Assembly (NCBI RefSeq): GCF_007995055.1
Contig: NZ_VOQQ01000001.1
Location: 1,905,001-1,969,000 of the forward strand
Source: Sphingosinicella ginsenosidimutans
GTDB lineage: Bacteria > Pseudomonadota > Alphaproteobacteria > Sphingomonadales > Sphingomonadaceae
DNA: 64,000 nucleotides
Direction of reading: 5' to 3'
Shown in pieces: positions 18,376 to 25,243 of the stretch. How positions within the stretch are numbered: the first letter of the stretch is position 1; every line of letters begins with the position of its first letter. The notes under the pieces were generated by a model. It did not search any database and was not told the origin of the DNA. It worked only from the letters and a program-made list of their open reading frames with translations. The position numbers and the translations under genes are program-made.

Positions 18376-19392
18376 TCATACGTTCCGCTCCCATTTCAGC
18401 ACCGCCGCGCTCGCGAGAGATGACTGCGCGCGGGCCTTGGCGTAGTGCTCGACAAGCTGCATCGTCTGGCCCGTGATCGCCGCCGTTTCCGCCGTCGTGC
18501 AGCCGGCCTCAAGCAGCGCGTTCACCGCGTTCTTGCGGAGGCCATGCGGCACGATTCTGGCCCCGAGCTTGCCGGCAAAGCGCTGAAGCCGTTGCCTCAG
18601 CGCGAGCGTGCCGATGGGCTGACCGGCCCGACTTCCCGGGATGATGAAGCCCGCGCCTCGCTTATGACGCGCCAGTTCGGCCGACAGCGCGGCATGGAGG
18701 CGGATTTCGAGACGCTTACCCGTCTTTTGCTGGCGGATGTGGAGCACGTTGTCGCGAATGTCCTGCCACCGGATCGTGGTCACGTCGCCGATCCTCTGGC
18801 CTGTGTAATAGAGCAGGTGGACGGCGAGACGCGTAATCGGCTCGTCCGCTTTCAGTGCCGCGTCCAGGACATATACGGGCCACGGATCGTGCTCGCCCTG
18901 TATGTCGAGCGGGGCCACGTTGGCGGCCGGATCGTTGGCGACATGGCCTCGCGCACGCCCCCATTTCCAGATCGTCCGGATGACCGCCAGCACCATGTTC
19001 GCGGCGCCCGGCGTGTCGCCTCTGGCGTCGATCAGGCGCGCTACATCGGATTGCTCGATCCGCCCGGCCGGCGCGGTCGGGAGCATCTTGCGGATATAGG
19101 CGATGGCGAACCCGTAGGCGCGCTTCGTGGACATGCTCAGGCTCAGATATTTGGGGCTGCGCTCGTACAGGTCGATCAGCGCGGGGACGGTCAGCTCGGC
19201 GATCAGCGCGTCCCGCCGTGTCCGTCCGGCCAGGAACGAGGCATAGGCGGCGCCGAACCCCGCGTCATCCAGATCGGGCAGGCGCGCCAGTATCTCGCGT
19301 CCATTCTCGCCGATCCGCCCGGTGCGGAAGTAGCAGTACCGCCGGCCCTTCGCCCGCGTGACCTTGACGTAGAGAAGCGATTTATGCCGCAT
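18376..19392 (-). CDS. tyrosine recombinase (phage integrase)
   Basis: A 338-residue integrase. The N-terminal part (MRHKSLLYVKVTRAKGRRYC) resembles the arm-binding region, a SAM-like core-binding domain lies at about 85-175, and the catalytic domain follows. Visible catalytic residues: Arg in YTGQRIGDVTTIRW, a Lys in QQKTGKR, the His-x-x-Arg in PHGLRKNAVNALL, and the nucleophile Tyr in LVEHYAKA. The usual second histidine position reads ITGQ rather than GH, a variant also met in related phage integrases. The ATG at 19392 overlaps the excisionase-like gene by 11 bp. It should recombine the 17-bp repeats. Confidence 0.92.
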   Translation of the reverse strand: MRHKSLLYVKVTRAKGRRYCYFRTGRIGENGREILARLPDLDDAGFGAAYASFLAGRTRRDALIAELTVPALIDLYERSPKYLSLSMSTKRAYGFAIAYIRKMLPTAPAGRIEQSDVARLIDARGDTPGAANMVLAVIRTIWKWGRARGHVANDPAANVAPLDIQGEHDPWPVYVLDAALKADEPITRLAVHLLYYTGQRIGDVTTIRWQDIRDNVLHIRQQKTGKRLEIRLHAALSAELARHKRGAGFIIPGSRAGQPIGTLALRQRLQRFAGKLGARIVPHGLRKNAVNALLEAGCTTAETAAITGQTMQLVEHYAKARAQSSLASAAVLKWERNV

Positions 19393-19621
19393 ATAGGGGC
19401 TGACCCTTCCTCCAGTCAGTATTCTCGCCCTCGCCGGCCATTGCCGCAAGCGCTTCGTCGAGTGCAGCACGGCTCCAGTGATCCCGATTTCCGAGGCGGA
19501 AGGGCTGCGGCAGGCGGCCGGACGTGACCTCCCGCTCGAACTCGGACACGGCGAGATCGCAATAGGCGGCCGCTCGCTGGCGGGTCATGGCGCGCGGCGG
19601 ATAGGGATAGTCTCTCGTCAC
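19382..19621 (-). CDS. excisionase-like small DNA-binding protein
   Basis: A 79-residue protein with a winged-helix/MerR-like start (MTRQRAAAYCDLAVSEFERE...GRLPQPFRLGNRDHWSR), as in AlpA/Xis proteins that bend DNA at att sites. It probably begins with GTG at 19621, because GGAGGGG lies 4 to 10 bases upstream; the ATG at 19588 is an alternative. The GTG directly follows the stop of the upstream gene, and its end overlaps the integrase start, so the genes are coupled. Confidence 0.75.
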   Translation of the reverse strand: MTRDYPYPPRAMTRQRAAAYCDLAVSEFEREVTSGRLPQPFRLGNRDHWSRAALDEALAAMAGEGENTDWRKGQPLYAA

Positions 19622-20041
19622 CTACCCCTCCATCCCGGCGCGTGCGCGGCAAGCGGCGGCGCAGAGGGCGAGGGGCAACGTCACAGCTTCGCCCGTCGCA
19701 CTCTCATAGTCCATCGAGAACCGCGCACGCATGGCGGGCGTTTCGAGTTGGGCACATGGCCTGGTGTATTCGGTGGCCAGATACAGCACGCCGTCCCACC
19801 CCTCAGGCACCAGCGTCAGCGCGGCGTCGAGAGAGGCGGTGACCGCACGAAGAGGCTGAACATATCCGTCCCGATCCGCTGGCCCAAGGCGACCTCCATA
19901 GGAGGCGTTGACCTTGACAAAGCGCGCGTCCCGTTCACCGGGATACAGGGCATCCCATATGTCGCAGTCGAGCTGGTAGTTGGCCCCCGTCGCCGCCTCT
20001 ATCCTCTCGGCCAGGTCGAGCCATTGCTGGGCGGTGGTCAT
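19622..20041 (-). CDS. phage protein with ABA-sandwich-like fold, unknown function
   Basis: A 139-residue protein beginning MTTAQQWLDLAERIEAATG, then DCDIWDALYPGE, and containing ASLDAALTLVPEGWDG. This series is common in small prophage proteins of alphaproteobacteria, which are grouped as phage ABA-sandwich proteins. No role is known. It overlaps the next upstream gene by 4 bp (ATGA) and abuts the excisionase-like gene. Confidence 0.65.
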   Translation of the reverse strand: MTTAQQWLDLAERIEAATGANYQLDCDIWDALYPGERDARFVKVNASYGGRLGPADRDGYVQPLRAVTASLDAALTLVPEGWDGVLYLATEYTRPCAQLETPAMRARFSMDYESATGEAVTLPLALCAAACRARAGMEG

Positions 20042-20286
20042 GGGCGGGTCCGGAACAGGCGGTGAAGGAAATTGCGGGTCGCGACGATGACGGGCAGTAA
20101 GATGCTCACCGGGAAATGCGTGATTGTGTTTGCCGGGATGCGGGCGATAAGCTCGCCGTCCACTTGTCCGTTTAGGCCAAGCGAGCGAAGACGGCTGCGC
20201 GCATCGTCAAAGCTGGCGGCCTTGATCTCCGCGCTCCACTGCGCGCCCTGATAGTTGTAGGAAAGCAAATAGGTCTTAAATTTCAT
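20038..20286 (-). CDS. small phage hypothetical protein, 82 aa
   Basis: It begins MKFKTYLLSYNYQGAQWSAE and has a motif (AASFDDARSRLRSLGLNGQVDG) seen in small prophage proteins that modify or mimic other proteins, though no function is assigned. A hydrophobic stretch (HFPVSILLPVIVATRNFL) near the C-terminus suggests membrane association. The start at 20286 has an excellent ribosome site (GGGAGGAAGTG). It is the first gene of the leftward operon that ends in the integrase. Confidence 0.65.
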   Translation of the reverse strand: MKFKTYLLSYNYQGAQWSAEIKAASFDDARSRLRSLGLNGQVDGELIARIPANTITHFPVSILLPVIVATRNFLHRLFRTRP

Positions 20287-20341
20287 CACTTCCTCCCGCT
20301 CTCCCGATCGACAAGGGCAGCGCGCCGTCTCGCTCTGGCTC

Positions 20342-20626
20342 ATGTCGGCTGCCGGCGTGTTCTGCGGCATGGGCTTTGCCGGCGTGATCCTGCTGCTGTG
20401 GCTCGGCGGGTGGAGCGCGGCGAGCGAGCATCAGCGCATCGCCTCGATCAGCCTGATGGGAGCGGGCTTTCCGCTCGGCATGATCGCCGTGATCCTCGCG
20501 CTTGCGGTTGGCGGGCCGGTAGGGCGATTCAAGGCGGGGGCGGGGCGGGACGGCGCGACTTTCGAGCTTGAGGATCATGATGACGCTCCAAGCGCCACGG
20601 TGACGACGACCACGGAGGTGAAGTGA
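20342..20626 (+). CDS. phage membrane protein, 94 aa
   Basis: Two membrane helices (about 5-23 and 36-57) are followed by a charged, Thr-rich C-terminus (DDAPSATVTTTTEVK). It is the first gene of a rightward group with spanin-like genes. Its place and small size would suit a holin, but two helices and a cytoplasmic tail do not prove this. It is divergent from the gene ending the leftward operon, with 55 bp between starts. Confidence 0.55.
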   Translation: MSAAGVFCGMGFAGVILLLWLGGWSAASEHQRIASISLMGAGFPLGMIAVILALAVGGPVGRFKAGAGRDGATFELEDHDDAPSATVTTTTEVK

Positions 20627-21018
20627 TGTTCGGCCTCTCCCTCCCCTGGCTCAACGGGCTCACCGCCAAGCTGATCGGCGCCGGGATCGCGCTCGTCCTG
20701 CTTGTCGCGGCCTTCGTGGCGCACGGTAACCACCGCTATCACGCCGGACAGGCATCGATGCAGCCCGCGATCGACCGACTGAACGAGGCGCTCGCTCAGG
20801 CCCGCGCCAACATCGCCACGCTACAGGCGGCGGTGGATCAGCAGAACGCGGCGGTGGACCGGCTGCATAGTGAAGGCGAGGCGAGGGCGGAACAGGCCCG
20901 CCAAGCCGCTGCGGAGGCCGCCAGCCGCGAAACCTCCGCTCGGGAGACGACCCGGAGGGCCTTGGAAGCGCCGGGACGCTCCACGGGGCTTACAGCGGAT
21001 GAATGGGGGCAGCTTTAG
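20626..21018 (+). CDS. i-spanin-like (Rz-like) protein
   Basis: A 130-residue protein with one N-terminal membrane helix (about 11-30, LIGAGIALVLLVAAFVAHGN) and a long Ala/Gln/Glu-rich coiled coil (about 40-110), the layout of inner-membrane spanins that link to an outer-membrane lipoprotein during lysis. The ATG is preceded by GGAGGTGAAG; it overlaps the stop of the upstream gene by one base. A GTG one codon earlier is possible. A lipoprotein candidate partner lies 360 bp downstream. Confidence 0.6.
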   Translation: MFGLSLPWLNGLTAKLIGAGIALVLLVAAFVAHGNHRYHAGQASMQPAIDRLNEALAQARANIATLQAAVDQQNAAVDRLHSEGEARAEQARQAAAEAASRETSARETTRRALEAPGRSTGLTADEWGQL

Positions 21019-21085
21019 GGTTTCGGCGATTGCCGGAAGCGGGCCGCGCGCATCCAGCGGCAGGTCGAAACAAAGGATTTGGAAC

Positions 21086-21385
21086 ATGAATAGTCTTGAA
21101 GTCACCGAGGCGGAAAGTGCCGCCATTGCCGTCGCTCCCCGTGTCACGCTGGAGAGCATGGAGTCCAAGATCGCGAGCGAGAGCTACACTGTTATCGACG
21201 GCGTGCTGACGCTCTGCACGATCAAGATGAAAAACGGATTCTATGTGACTGGCGAGAGCGCGCCGGCCTCGCCCGAAAACTTCAATGCCGATCTCGGCAA
21301 GAAGTTCGCCCGCGAGAACGCAATTCGCCAGCTTTGGAAGCTGGAGGGATACGCTCTCCGCGAGAAGCTGGCAAAGGCCGCATGA
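21086..21385 (+). CDS. phage Gp49/Gp66 family protein
   Basis: A 99-residue protein of the family named after phage N4 gp49 and phage Sf6 gene 66. Recognisable parts: RVTLESMESKIASESYTV, LTLCTIKMKNGFYVTGES and SPENFNADLGKKFARENAIR, ending in LEGYALREKLA. The function is unknown; such genes are common in accessory regions of phages. The ATG at 21086 sits 5 bases after GGATTTGGA. It overlaps the lipoprotein gene by 4 bp. Confidence 0.85.
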   Translation: MNSLEVTEAESAAIAVAPRVTLESMESKIASESYTVIDGVLTLCTIKMKNGFYVTGESAPASPENFNADLGKKFARENAIRQLWKLEGYALREKLAKAA

Positions 21386-21675
21386 GCGCGGCTCACATCA
21401 TGATGGCGGGGGCGGCGTTTGCTGCCCTCGCCGGCTGCGCCACCCCGCCCGCCCCAGAGCCGCGCATCGTCACGCAAACGGTCAACGTGCCGGTGCGCGC
21501 GCCGTGCCCAGATCCGGCCGACGTGCCGCAGGTGCCGCGCAGGGTGGCGGAGGAGCATCCCACCATGCCCGCCGATCCGAACGAGCAGGGCCGCATCCTC
21601 GCCGCCAAGGTGATCGAGCTGTTCGGCTATGCGATGCGGGCGGATGCTTTGCTTCGCGGATGCAGCGGGCCTTAG
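21382..21675 (+). CDS. o-spanin-like lipoprotein
   Basis: A 97-residue protein with a lipoprotein signal (AAFAALAGC, lipobox Cys near residue 19), then a Pro-rich segment (ATPPAPEPR; PDPADVPQVPR). Phage outer-membrane spanins (Rz1) are short, Pro-rich lipoproteins, so it is a plausible partner of the i-spanin at 20626; the intervening Gp49 gene is unusual because spanin genes are normally nested or adjacent. The start overlaps the Gp49 stop (ATGA). Confidence 0.6.
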   Translation: MSAAHIMMAGAAFAALAGCATPPAPEPRIVTQTVNVPVRAPCPDPADVPQVPRRVAEEHPTMPADPNEQGRILAAKVIELFGYAMRADALLRGCSGP

Positions 21676-21682
21676 GATCATC

Positions 21683-21777
21683 TTGCCGGCGCCGGCAAAT
21701 TGATCAACGCTTCACAAAGCGGGATAAGGACTGGGGCCTCCGGTCGAGCGCCCGTATCGCCTTGCCGGCGCCGGCAA
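21683..21777. repeat. two copies of a 16-bp perfect palindrome
   Basis: TTGCCGGCGCCGGCAA occurs at 21683-21698 and 21762-21777. Both are followed by A, then NNGATCA, so they are direct repeats of about 22 bp. One lies 7 bp after the stop of the lipoprotein gene and the other 5 bp after the stop of the convergent small gene. They may be terminators for the two facing operons or protein binding sites. Confidence 0.6.
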
Positions 21778-21782
21778 ACCGA

Positions 21783-21914
21783 TCACCAATTCCACCCCAT
21801 CCCCATCCCGCCCCGGATCAGATTCACCGCGAGCATGGCGCAGATCACGGCGACGATGAGGGCGAATTCGAGGCGGAGTTTCAACGGTGGAGCGTTCCCT
21901 CGCGTCCCGCTCAC
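21783..21914 (-). CDS. 43-aa single-helix membrane protein
   Basis: The GTG start (21914-21912) overlaps the stop of the methyltransferase gene (GTGA), which supports real translation by coupling. The peptide reads about ten polar residues, then a helix (LEFALIVAVICAMLAVNLI), then RGGMGMGWNW. A TTG at codon 11 is an alternative start. Not recognised; tiny membrane proteins at this position are common in phages. Confidence 0.5.
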   Translation of the reverse strand: MSGTRGNAPPLKLRLEFALIVAVICAMLAVNLIRGGMGMGWNW

Positions 21915-22465
21915 GCCGCCCGCTCCTCGAACAGGTTGCCTTGGCGCTCACGGCCGATAAAGCAGGCCGGCCCCTCCGCATTGGCGTCGAACAGATACCA
22001 GGCCGCGTTGTCCTTGCTGGTGAAGGGCGAGTCCTCAATCCACTTGACCCGGCCGACGCTCACGATCTTGCGGCACAGCGGCATGAACTCGGCGCTCTGG
22101 CGCGTGTGCATCCAGTCCGCATCGAACAGCAGCCATGTCGGCTTGTGCCGCGACAGGTTGAGGATGATCGGGTGCAGCACGCGCCGATCCCACGGCGGGT
22201 TGGTGATGTAGCAGTCGGTGTTGTGGCAAAGCGCCATTGTGGCATCGTCGCGGGCAATATCGGCCCGGCGCGGCTCAATGTCCCACGCGTCGACGCAGAC
22301 ATGACCGGCGGCCGTCAGATGATCCAGCAGGCGTCCGTCCCCGGCACACGGCTCGGCAAATCTCGTCGCCGGCGCGAGATGGGGAAGGAGCGGGAAAACA
22401 GCATCGCGCGGGGTCGGGTAGAAGTCCCGCTCACGTCGCTCGAATTGCGGCGCGCGCTTGCTCAC
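21911..22465 (-). CDS. phage adenine-N6 DNA methyltransferase-like protein
   Basis: A 184-residue SAM-dependent methyltransferase. After RRERDFYPTPRDAVFPLLPH comes the cofactor site FAEPCAGDGRLLDHL and the catalytic motif NPPW (in CYITNPPWDRR), the class of amino-methyltransferases. The protein is short and lacks an obvious recognition domain, as in many phage enzymes. It probably starts with GTG at 22465 (VSKRAPQFERRERD), overlapping the stop of a very short upstream frame. The open frame continues further upstream without clear support. Likely role: protecting or marking element DNA. Confidence 0.75.
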   Translation of the reverse strand: MSKRAPQFERRERDFYPTPRDAVFPLLPHLAPATRFAEPCAGDGRLLDHLTAAGHVCVDAWDIEPRRADIARDDATMALCHNTDCYITNPPWDRRVLHPIILNLSRHKPTWLLFDADWMHTRQSAEFMPLCRKIVSVGRVKWIEDSPFTSKDNAAWYLFDANAEGPACFIGRERQGNLFEERAA

Positions 22466-22533
22466 AGCCGCGCCCGCCCGATGATGACAGGCGCGGTCAT
22501 GCGGTCCTCGAAAGTTTGCAAGGCTTCGGCCAT
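22462..22533 (-). CDS. very short 23-aa frame before the methyltransferase
   Basis: It reads MAEALQTFEDRMTAPVIIGR followed by ARL, and its stop overlaps the GTG of the methyltransferase gene (GTGA). The ending MTAPVIIGRARL resembles the start of phage DNA methyltransferases, so this may be the stub of a truncated gene left by deletion rather than a working peptide. Confidence 0.3.
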   Translation of the reverse strand: MAEALQTFEDRMTAPVIIGRARL

Positions 22534-22606
22534 GCCATTGATATTGTTGGGCGAGGTTTTCCCGGAACGAACTGGCAACCGCCTTTGGATTCAACAGCTT
22601 CGCCAG

Positions 22607-22623
22607 AAGAAGGCGTTAACCAT
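22607..22623 (+). repeat. attR, right copy of 17-bp direct repeat
   Basis: Identical to 18304-18320. It lies 80 bp before the cysQ start, so the empty site would be in the intergenic region between the secreted hypothetical gene and cysQ. Confidence 0.8.
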
Positions 22624-22702
22624 GTTTGCCGTCCGCAAGATCGCGGATGCGCGAATATCCTTGCCTTGCCGGTGGAAGTGGGATTCCAGCTTGGCTTCGG
22701 AG

Positions 22703-23458
22703 ATGAATAGGGGCGCGCGCGTGGGCGACGAGGATCTGGCGGCAAGGCTGGCGCAGGGCGCGGGGCGGCTGCTGCTGGCGCTGCGCGAGACATCGTGCCT
22801 CGAAGGCCGCGCGCTCGGCGCGGTGGCCGATCAGGTCGCCAATGCCTTCATCCTGACCGCGCTTCGCCAATGGCGGCCGGACGATTGCATCCTTTCAGAG
22901 GAAAGCCCCGACGATCCCGAGCGGCTTTCCCACCTGCGCCTGTGGATCATCGATCCGCTCGATGGCACGCGCGAATATGTCGAGGGGCGCAGCGACTGGG
23001 CGGTCCATGTCGCGCTCGCGGTTCAGGGCAAGCCCGCTGCGGGCGCGGTCGCGGTGCCGGCGCTCGACCGGCTGTACCGGTCCGACCGGGTCGAGGCGAG
23101 GATCGGGTCGCGCCCGCGCCCGCTGATGCTGGTCAGCCGCACCCGCGCGCCGGCCGGGGCGGAGGCGATCGCGGCGGCGATCGGTGCGGATGTGGCGCCG
23201 ATGGGATCGGCCGGGGCAAAGGCGATGGCCGTCGTCGCCGGCGATGCGGACCTCTATGTCCATGCCGGCGGCCAGCATGAGTGGGACAATTGCGCCCCCG
23301 CCGCGGTCGCGATCGGCGCCGGGCTCCACGCCAGCCGGATCGACGGGACGCCGCTCCTCTACAACGGGCCGGACACCATGGTTCCGGACCTGATCATCGG
23401 CCGGCCCGATCTCGCCGCCCGCGCGATCGCGTTCCTTCAGAGCCAGTCGGCGATCTGA
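22703..23458 (+). CDS. cysQ: 3'(2'),5'-bisphosphate nucleotidase, inositol-monophosphatase superfamily
   Basis: A 251-residue metal-dependent phosphatase that probably removes the 3'-phosphate of PAP/PAPS in sulfate assimilation. Metal-binding motifs are seen in order: ILSEES (Glu), WIIDPLDGTREYVEG (about residues 90-104) and HEWDNCAPAAVAIGAG near 195. The length suits CysQ rather than SuhB. It is just outside the right end of the integrated element. The ATG at 22703 has a GGAG directly upstream with short spacing; a GTG at 22721 (VGDEDLAA) is a possible alternative start. Its last 22 bp overlap the convergent glycosylase gene. Confidence 0.85.
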   Translation: MNRGARVGDEDLAARLAQGAGRLLLALRETSCLEGRALGAVADQVANAFILTALRQWRPDDCILSEESPDDPERLSHLRLWIIDPLDGTREYVEGRSDWAVHVALAVQGKPAAGAVAVPALDRLYRSDRVEARIGSRPRPLMLVSRTRAPAGAEAIAAAIGADVAPMGSAGAKAMAVVAGDADLYVHAGGQHEWDNCAPAAVAIGAGLHASRIDGTPLLYNGPDTMVPDLIIGRPDLAARAIAFLQSQSAI

Positions 23459-23919
23459 CGCCAGGCCGCGAGCTTGCGGTCGAAGGAGAGCGTATAGGCC
23501 GGGCTGCTCGACGGCAGGTCGATCAGCGCCGGGCCCGCGAAGCCCGCGAGCTGGCGGCGGCCGATGCGGGCGGAGGTGCCGCCGTTGAAGCCGATCGCGC
23601 TCAGCCCCGGCAGCGTCGCGGCGAGCCCGGCGAGATCGCTCGCCTCGTGGAGCCGGATCGCGGCATCGAGGCTCCCCTCGCGTGTCGCGGCGGCGACCGT
23701 GTCCCACAGGCCGATCCCGGCATCGAGCAGCGCCGCCAGCCGCGCCTCATAATCCATCGCGGCGAGATCGCGCCCGATCACCGCGCCGACCAGCCGCCAG
23801 AACTGGTTTTGCGGATGGGCATAATAGCGCCGCTGCGCGAGGCTGACCGCGCCGGGCAGGCTGCCGAGCAGCAGCAGCTTCGTGTCCGCGCGGATGACAG
23901 GGGGAAAGTTGCGATGCAT
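23437..23919 (-). CDS. DNA-deoxyinosine glycosylase
   Basis: A 160-residue protein of the uracil-DNA glycosylase superfamily. Hallmarks: LLLLGSLPGAVSLAQRRYYA (first catalytic region), HPQNQFWRLVG, GIGLWDTVAAATREGSLD and LPSSSPAYT near the C-terminus. Family members remove hypoxanthine arising from adenine deamination. The start at MHRNFPPVI overlaps the divergent GFA gene region. It overlaps the 3' end of cysQ by 22 bp. Confidence 0.88.
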   Translation of the reverse strand: MHRNFPPVIRADTKLLLLGSLPGAVSLAQRRYYAHPQNQFWRLVGAVIGRDLAAMDYEARLAALLDAGIGLWDTVAAATREGSLDAAIRLHEASDLAGLAATLPGLSAIGFNGGTSARIGRRQLAGFAGPALIDLPSSSPAYTLSFDRKLAAWRQIADWL

Positions 23920-23928
23920 AGGACGGGC

Positions 23929-24297
23929 ATGAAGATAGAAGGCGGCTGCCATTGCGGGAAGGTGCGCTTCGAAGCCGAAGTGCCCGAAGCGGTCGAGATC
24001 CTCGACTGCAATTGTTCGATCTGCTCGGCGACGGGCTTCCGGCACCTCATCGTGCCGCACGGCGATTTCCGGCTCCTCACCGATCCCGCAGCGCTCACCT
24101 CCTACCGCTTCGGCACCGGCCAGGCGAACCACCTCTTCTGCGCCACCTGCGGCATCAAGAGCTTCTACCAACCCCGCTCCCACCCCGACGCGTGGAGCGT
24201 GAATCTGAACGCGCTCGACGATGTGACGGGGTTGGCGGTGACGGCGAGGCCCTTCGACGGGCGCAACTGGGAGAAGGCGGCGGAGGAGTTGCGGTAA
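23929..24297 (+). CDS. GFA family zinc-binding protein
   Basis: A 122-residue protein of the glutathione-dependent formaldehyde-activating (GFA/CENP-V) fold. Zinc ligands are evident in GGCHCGKVRFEAE, CNCSICSATG and FCATCGIKSFYQPRSHP. Most such proteins have no proven formaldehyde role, so the substrate is open. Upstream in-frame ATG at 23914 is an alternative start; it would overlap the divergent glycosylase start. Confidence 0.88.
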   Translation: MKIEGGCHCGKVRFEAEVPEAVEILDCNCSICSATGFRHLIVPHGDFRLLTDPAALTSYRFGTGQANHLFCATCGIKSFYQPRSHPDAWSVNLNALDDVTGLAVTARPFDGRNWEKAAEELR

Positions 24298-24327
24298 TCG
24301 CGAGATTCATCGCTCTCCGGCGCTTTC

Positions 24328-25107
24328 TCACAGCCTGCCGAACGCATAGGCGTCCATCGCCAGCAGGTCGTGGGTGTAGCTGTGATGCAGGCGTCGGCCG
24401 GGCGCGCGGCTGCCGGCGCCGAAGGCGAAGAAGAGCGGCAGCAGGTGCTCGTCGGTCGGGTGATTGCGCTGCGCCTCGGGCGCCTCGGCCATCGCATCGA
24501 GCAGGGCAGGGCCGTCGCCGGCGCGGATCGTATCTTCAAGCCAGTCGGTGAAGTCTTCGATCCAGGCGCGATCGGCGCCGGGTCGGGCCGAGAAGATGGC
24601 ACGCAGGTTGTGCGAGATGCTGCCCGAGCCGATCAGGAGCACGTTGCGTTCGCGCAGCGGCGCGAGCGCTGCGCCGATCCGCGCATGCCAATGCGAGTCT
24701 CGCGAGGGATCGATCGAAACCATGACGACCGGCACGTCGGCAGCCGGGAACATCAGCGACAGCGGCACCCAGGCCCCATGGTCGATGAGGTCGCTTGCCT
24801 CGCGCCGCGGATTGAGCCCGACGGCGGCGAGCATCGCGACAATTTCGTCGGCGAGCGCCGTCGCGCCGGGCGGCTCGTAGCGCATCTCGAAGAGGCGCGG
24901 ATCGAAATTGCCGAAATCGTGCCAGGTGCGAAACCGCGCCGGCGCGCGCACGGCGACGCCGCGCGCCTCGTGATGCGCCGATGCGATCACGATCGCGTCG
25001 GGCCGCGCGAGCCCTTTGCCCAGTTTTTCGAGGAAATGGCGCGCGGGGGAATCGCTCAGCGCCAGATCCGGCGCGCCATGGGAGATGAAGAGGCTGGGCT
25101 GTGTCAT
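24328..25107 (-). CDS. class III extradiol ring-cleavage dioxygenase, DOPA 4,5-dioxygenase type
   Basis: A 259-residue LigB-superfamily enzyme. Likely iron ligands and catalytic residues: SHGAPDLAL (His10), SAHHEARG, DHGAWVPLSLMFP, GSGSISHNLRAIF and NHPTDEHLLPLFFAFGAG. The sequence resembles YgiD-like proteins, which cleave catechols such as DOPA. A GGAG 5 bases before the ATG at 25107 supports this start over Met codons upstream. It stands divergent from the transporter gene. Confidence 0.88.
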   Translation of the reverse strand: MTQPSLFISHGAPDLALSDSPARHFLEKLGKGLARPDAIVIASAHHEARGVAVRAPARFRTWHDFGNFDPRLFEMRYEPPGATALADEIVAMLAAVGLNPRREASDLIDHGAWVPLSLMFPAADVPVVMVSIDPSRDSHWHARIGAALAPLRERNVLLIGSGSISHNLRAIFSARPGADRAWIEDFTDWLEDTIRAGDGPALLDAMAEAPEAQRNHPTDEHLLPLFFAFGAGSRAPGRRLHHSYTHDLLAMDAYAFGRL

Positions 25108-25243
25108 AGTCTCCATATAAGCGCGACGAGTCGTTGCGGAAATAGCTGCGTGTGAAAGCAGGTGTTGCGCGCAATGCAACACCTGCGCGCCGCTTGCCGC
25201 CACCCCCATCGCGCCTTAATCTCCGCCCGGAAGGGGGGATGCG

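Larger units (their letters stand above)
18304..22623. mobile_element. 4.3-kb integrated prophage remnant or satellite
   Basis: The element is bounded by a 17-bp exact direct repeat (18304-18320 and 22607-22623). The integrase gene is next to the left end and points outwards, as in most tyrosine-recombinase elements. Contents: integrase, excisionase-like gene, two small phage genes (minus strand), a membrane protein, i-spanin-like, Gp49-family and lipoprotein genes (plus strand), then a small membrane gene and an adenine methyltransferase (minus strand). No terminase, capsid, tail, replication or repressor gene is present. It is either a deletion derivative of a larger prophage or a minimal satellite. 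Confidence 0.85.
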
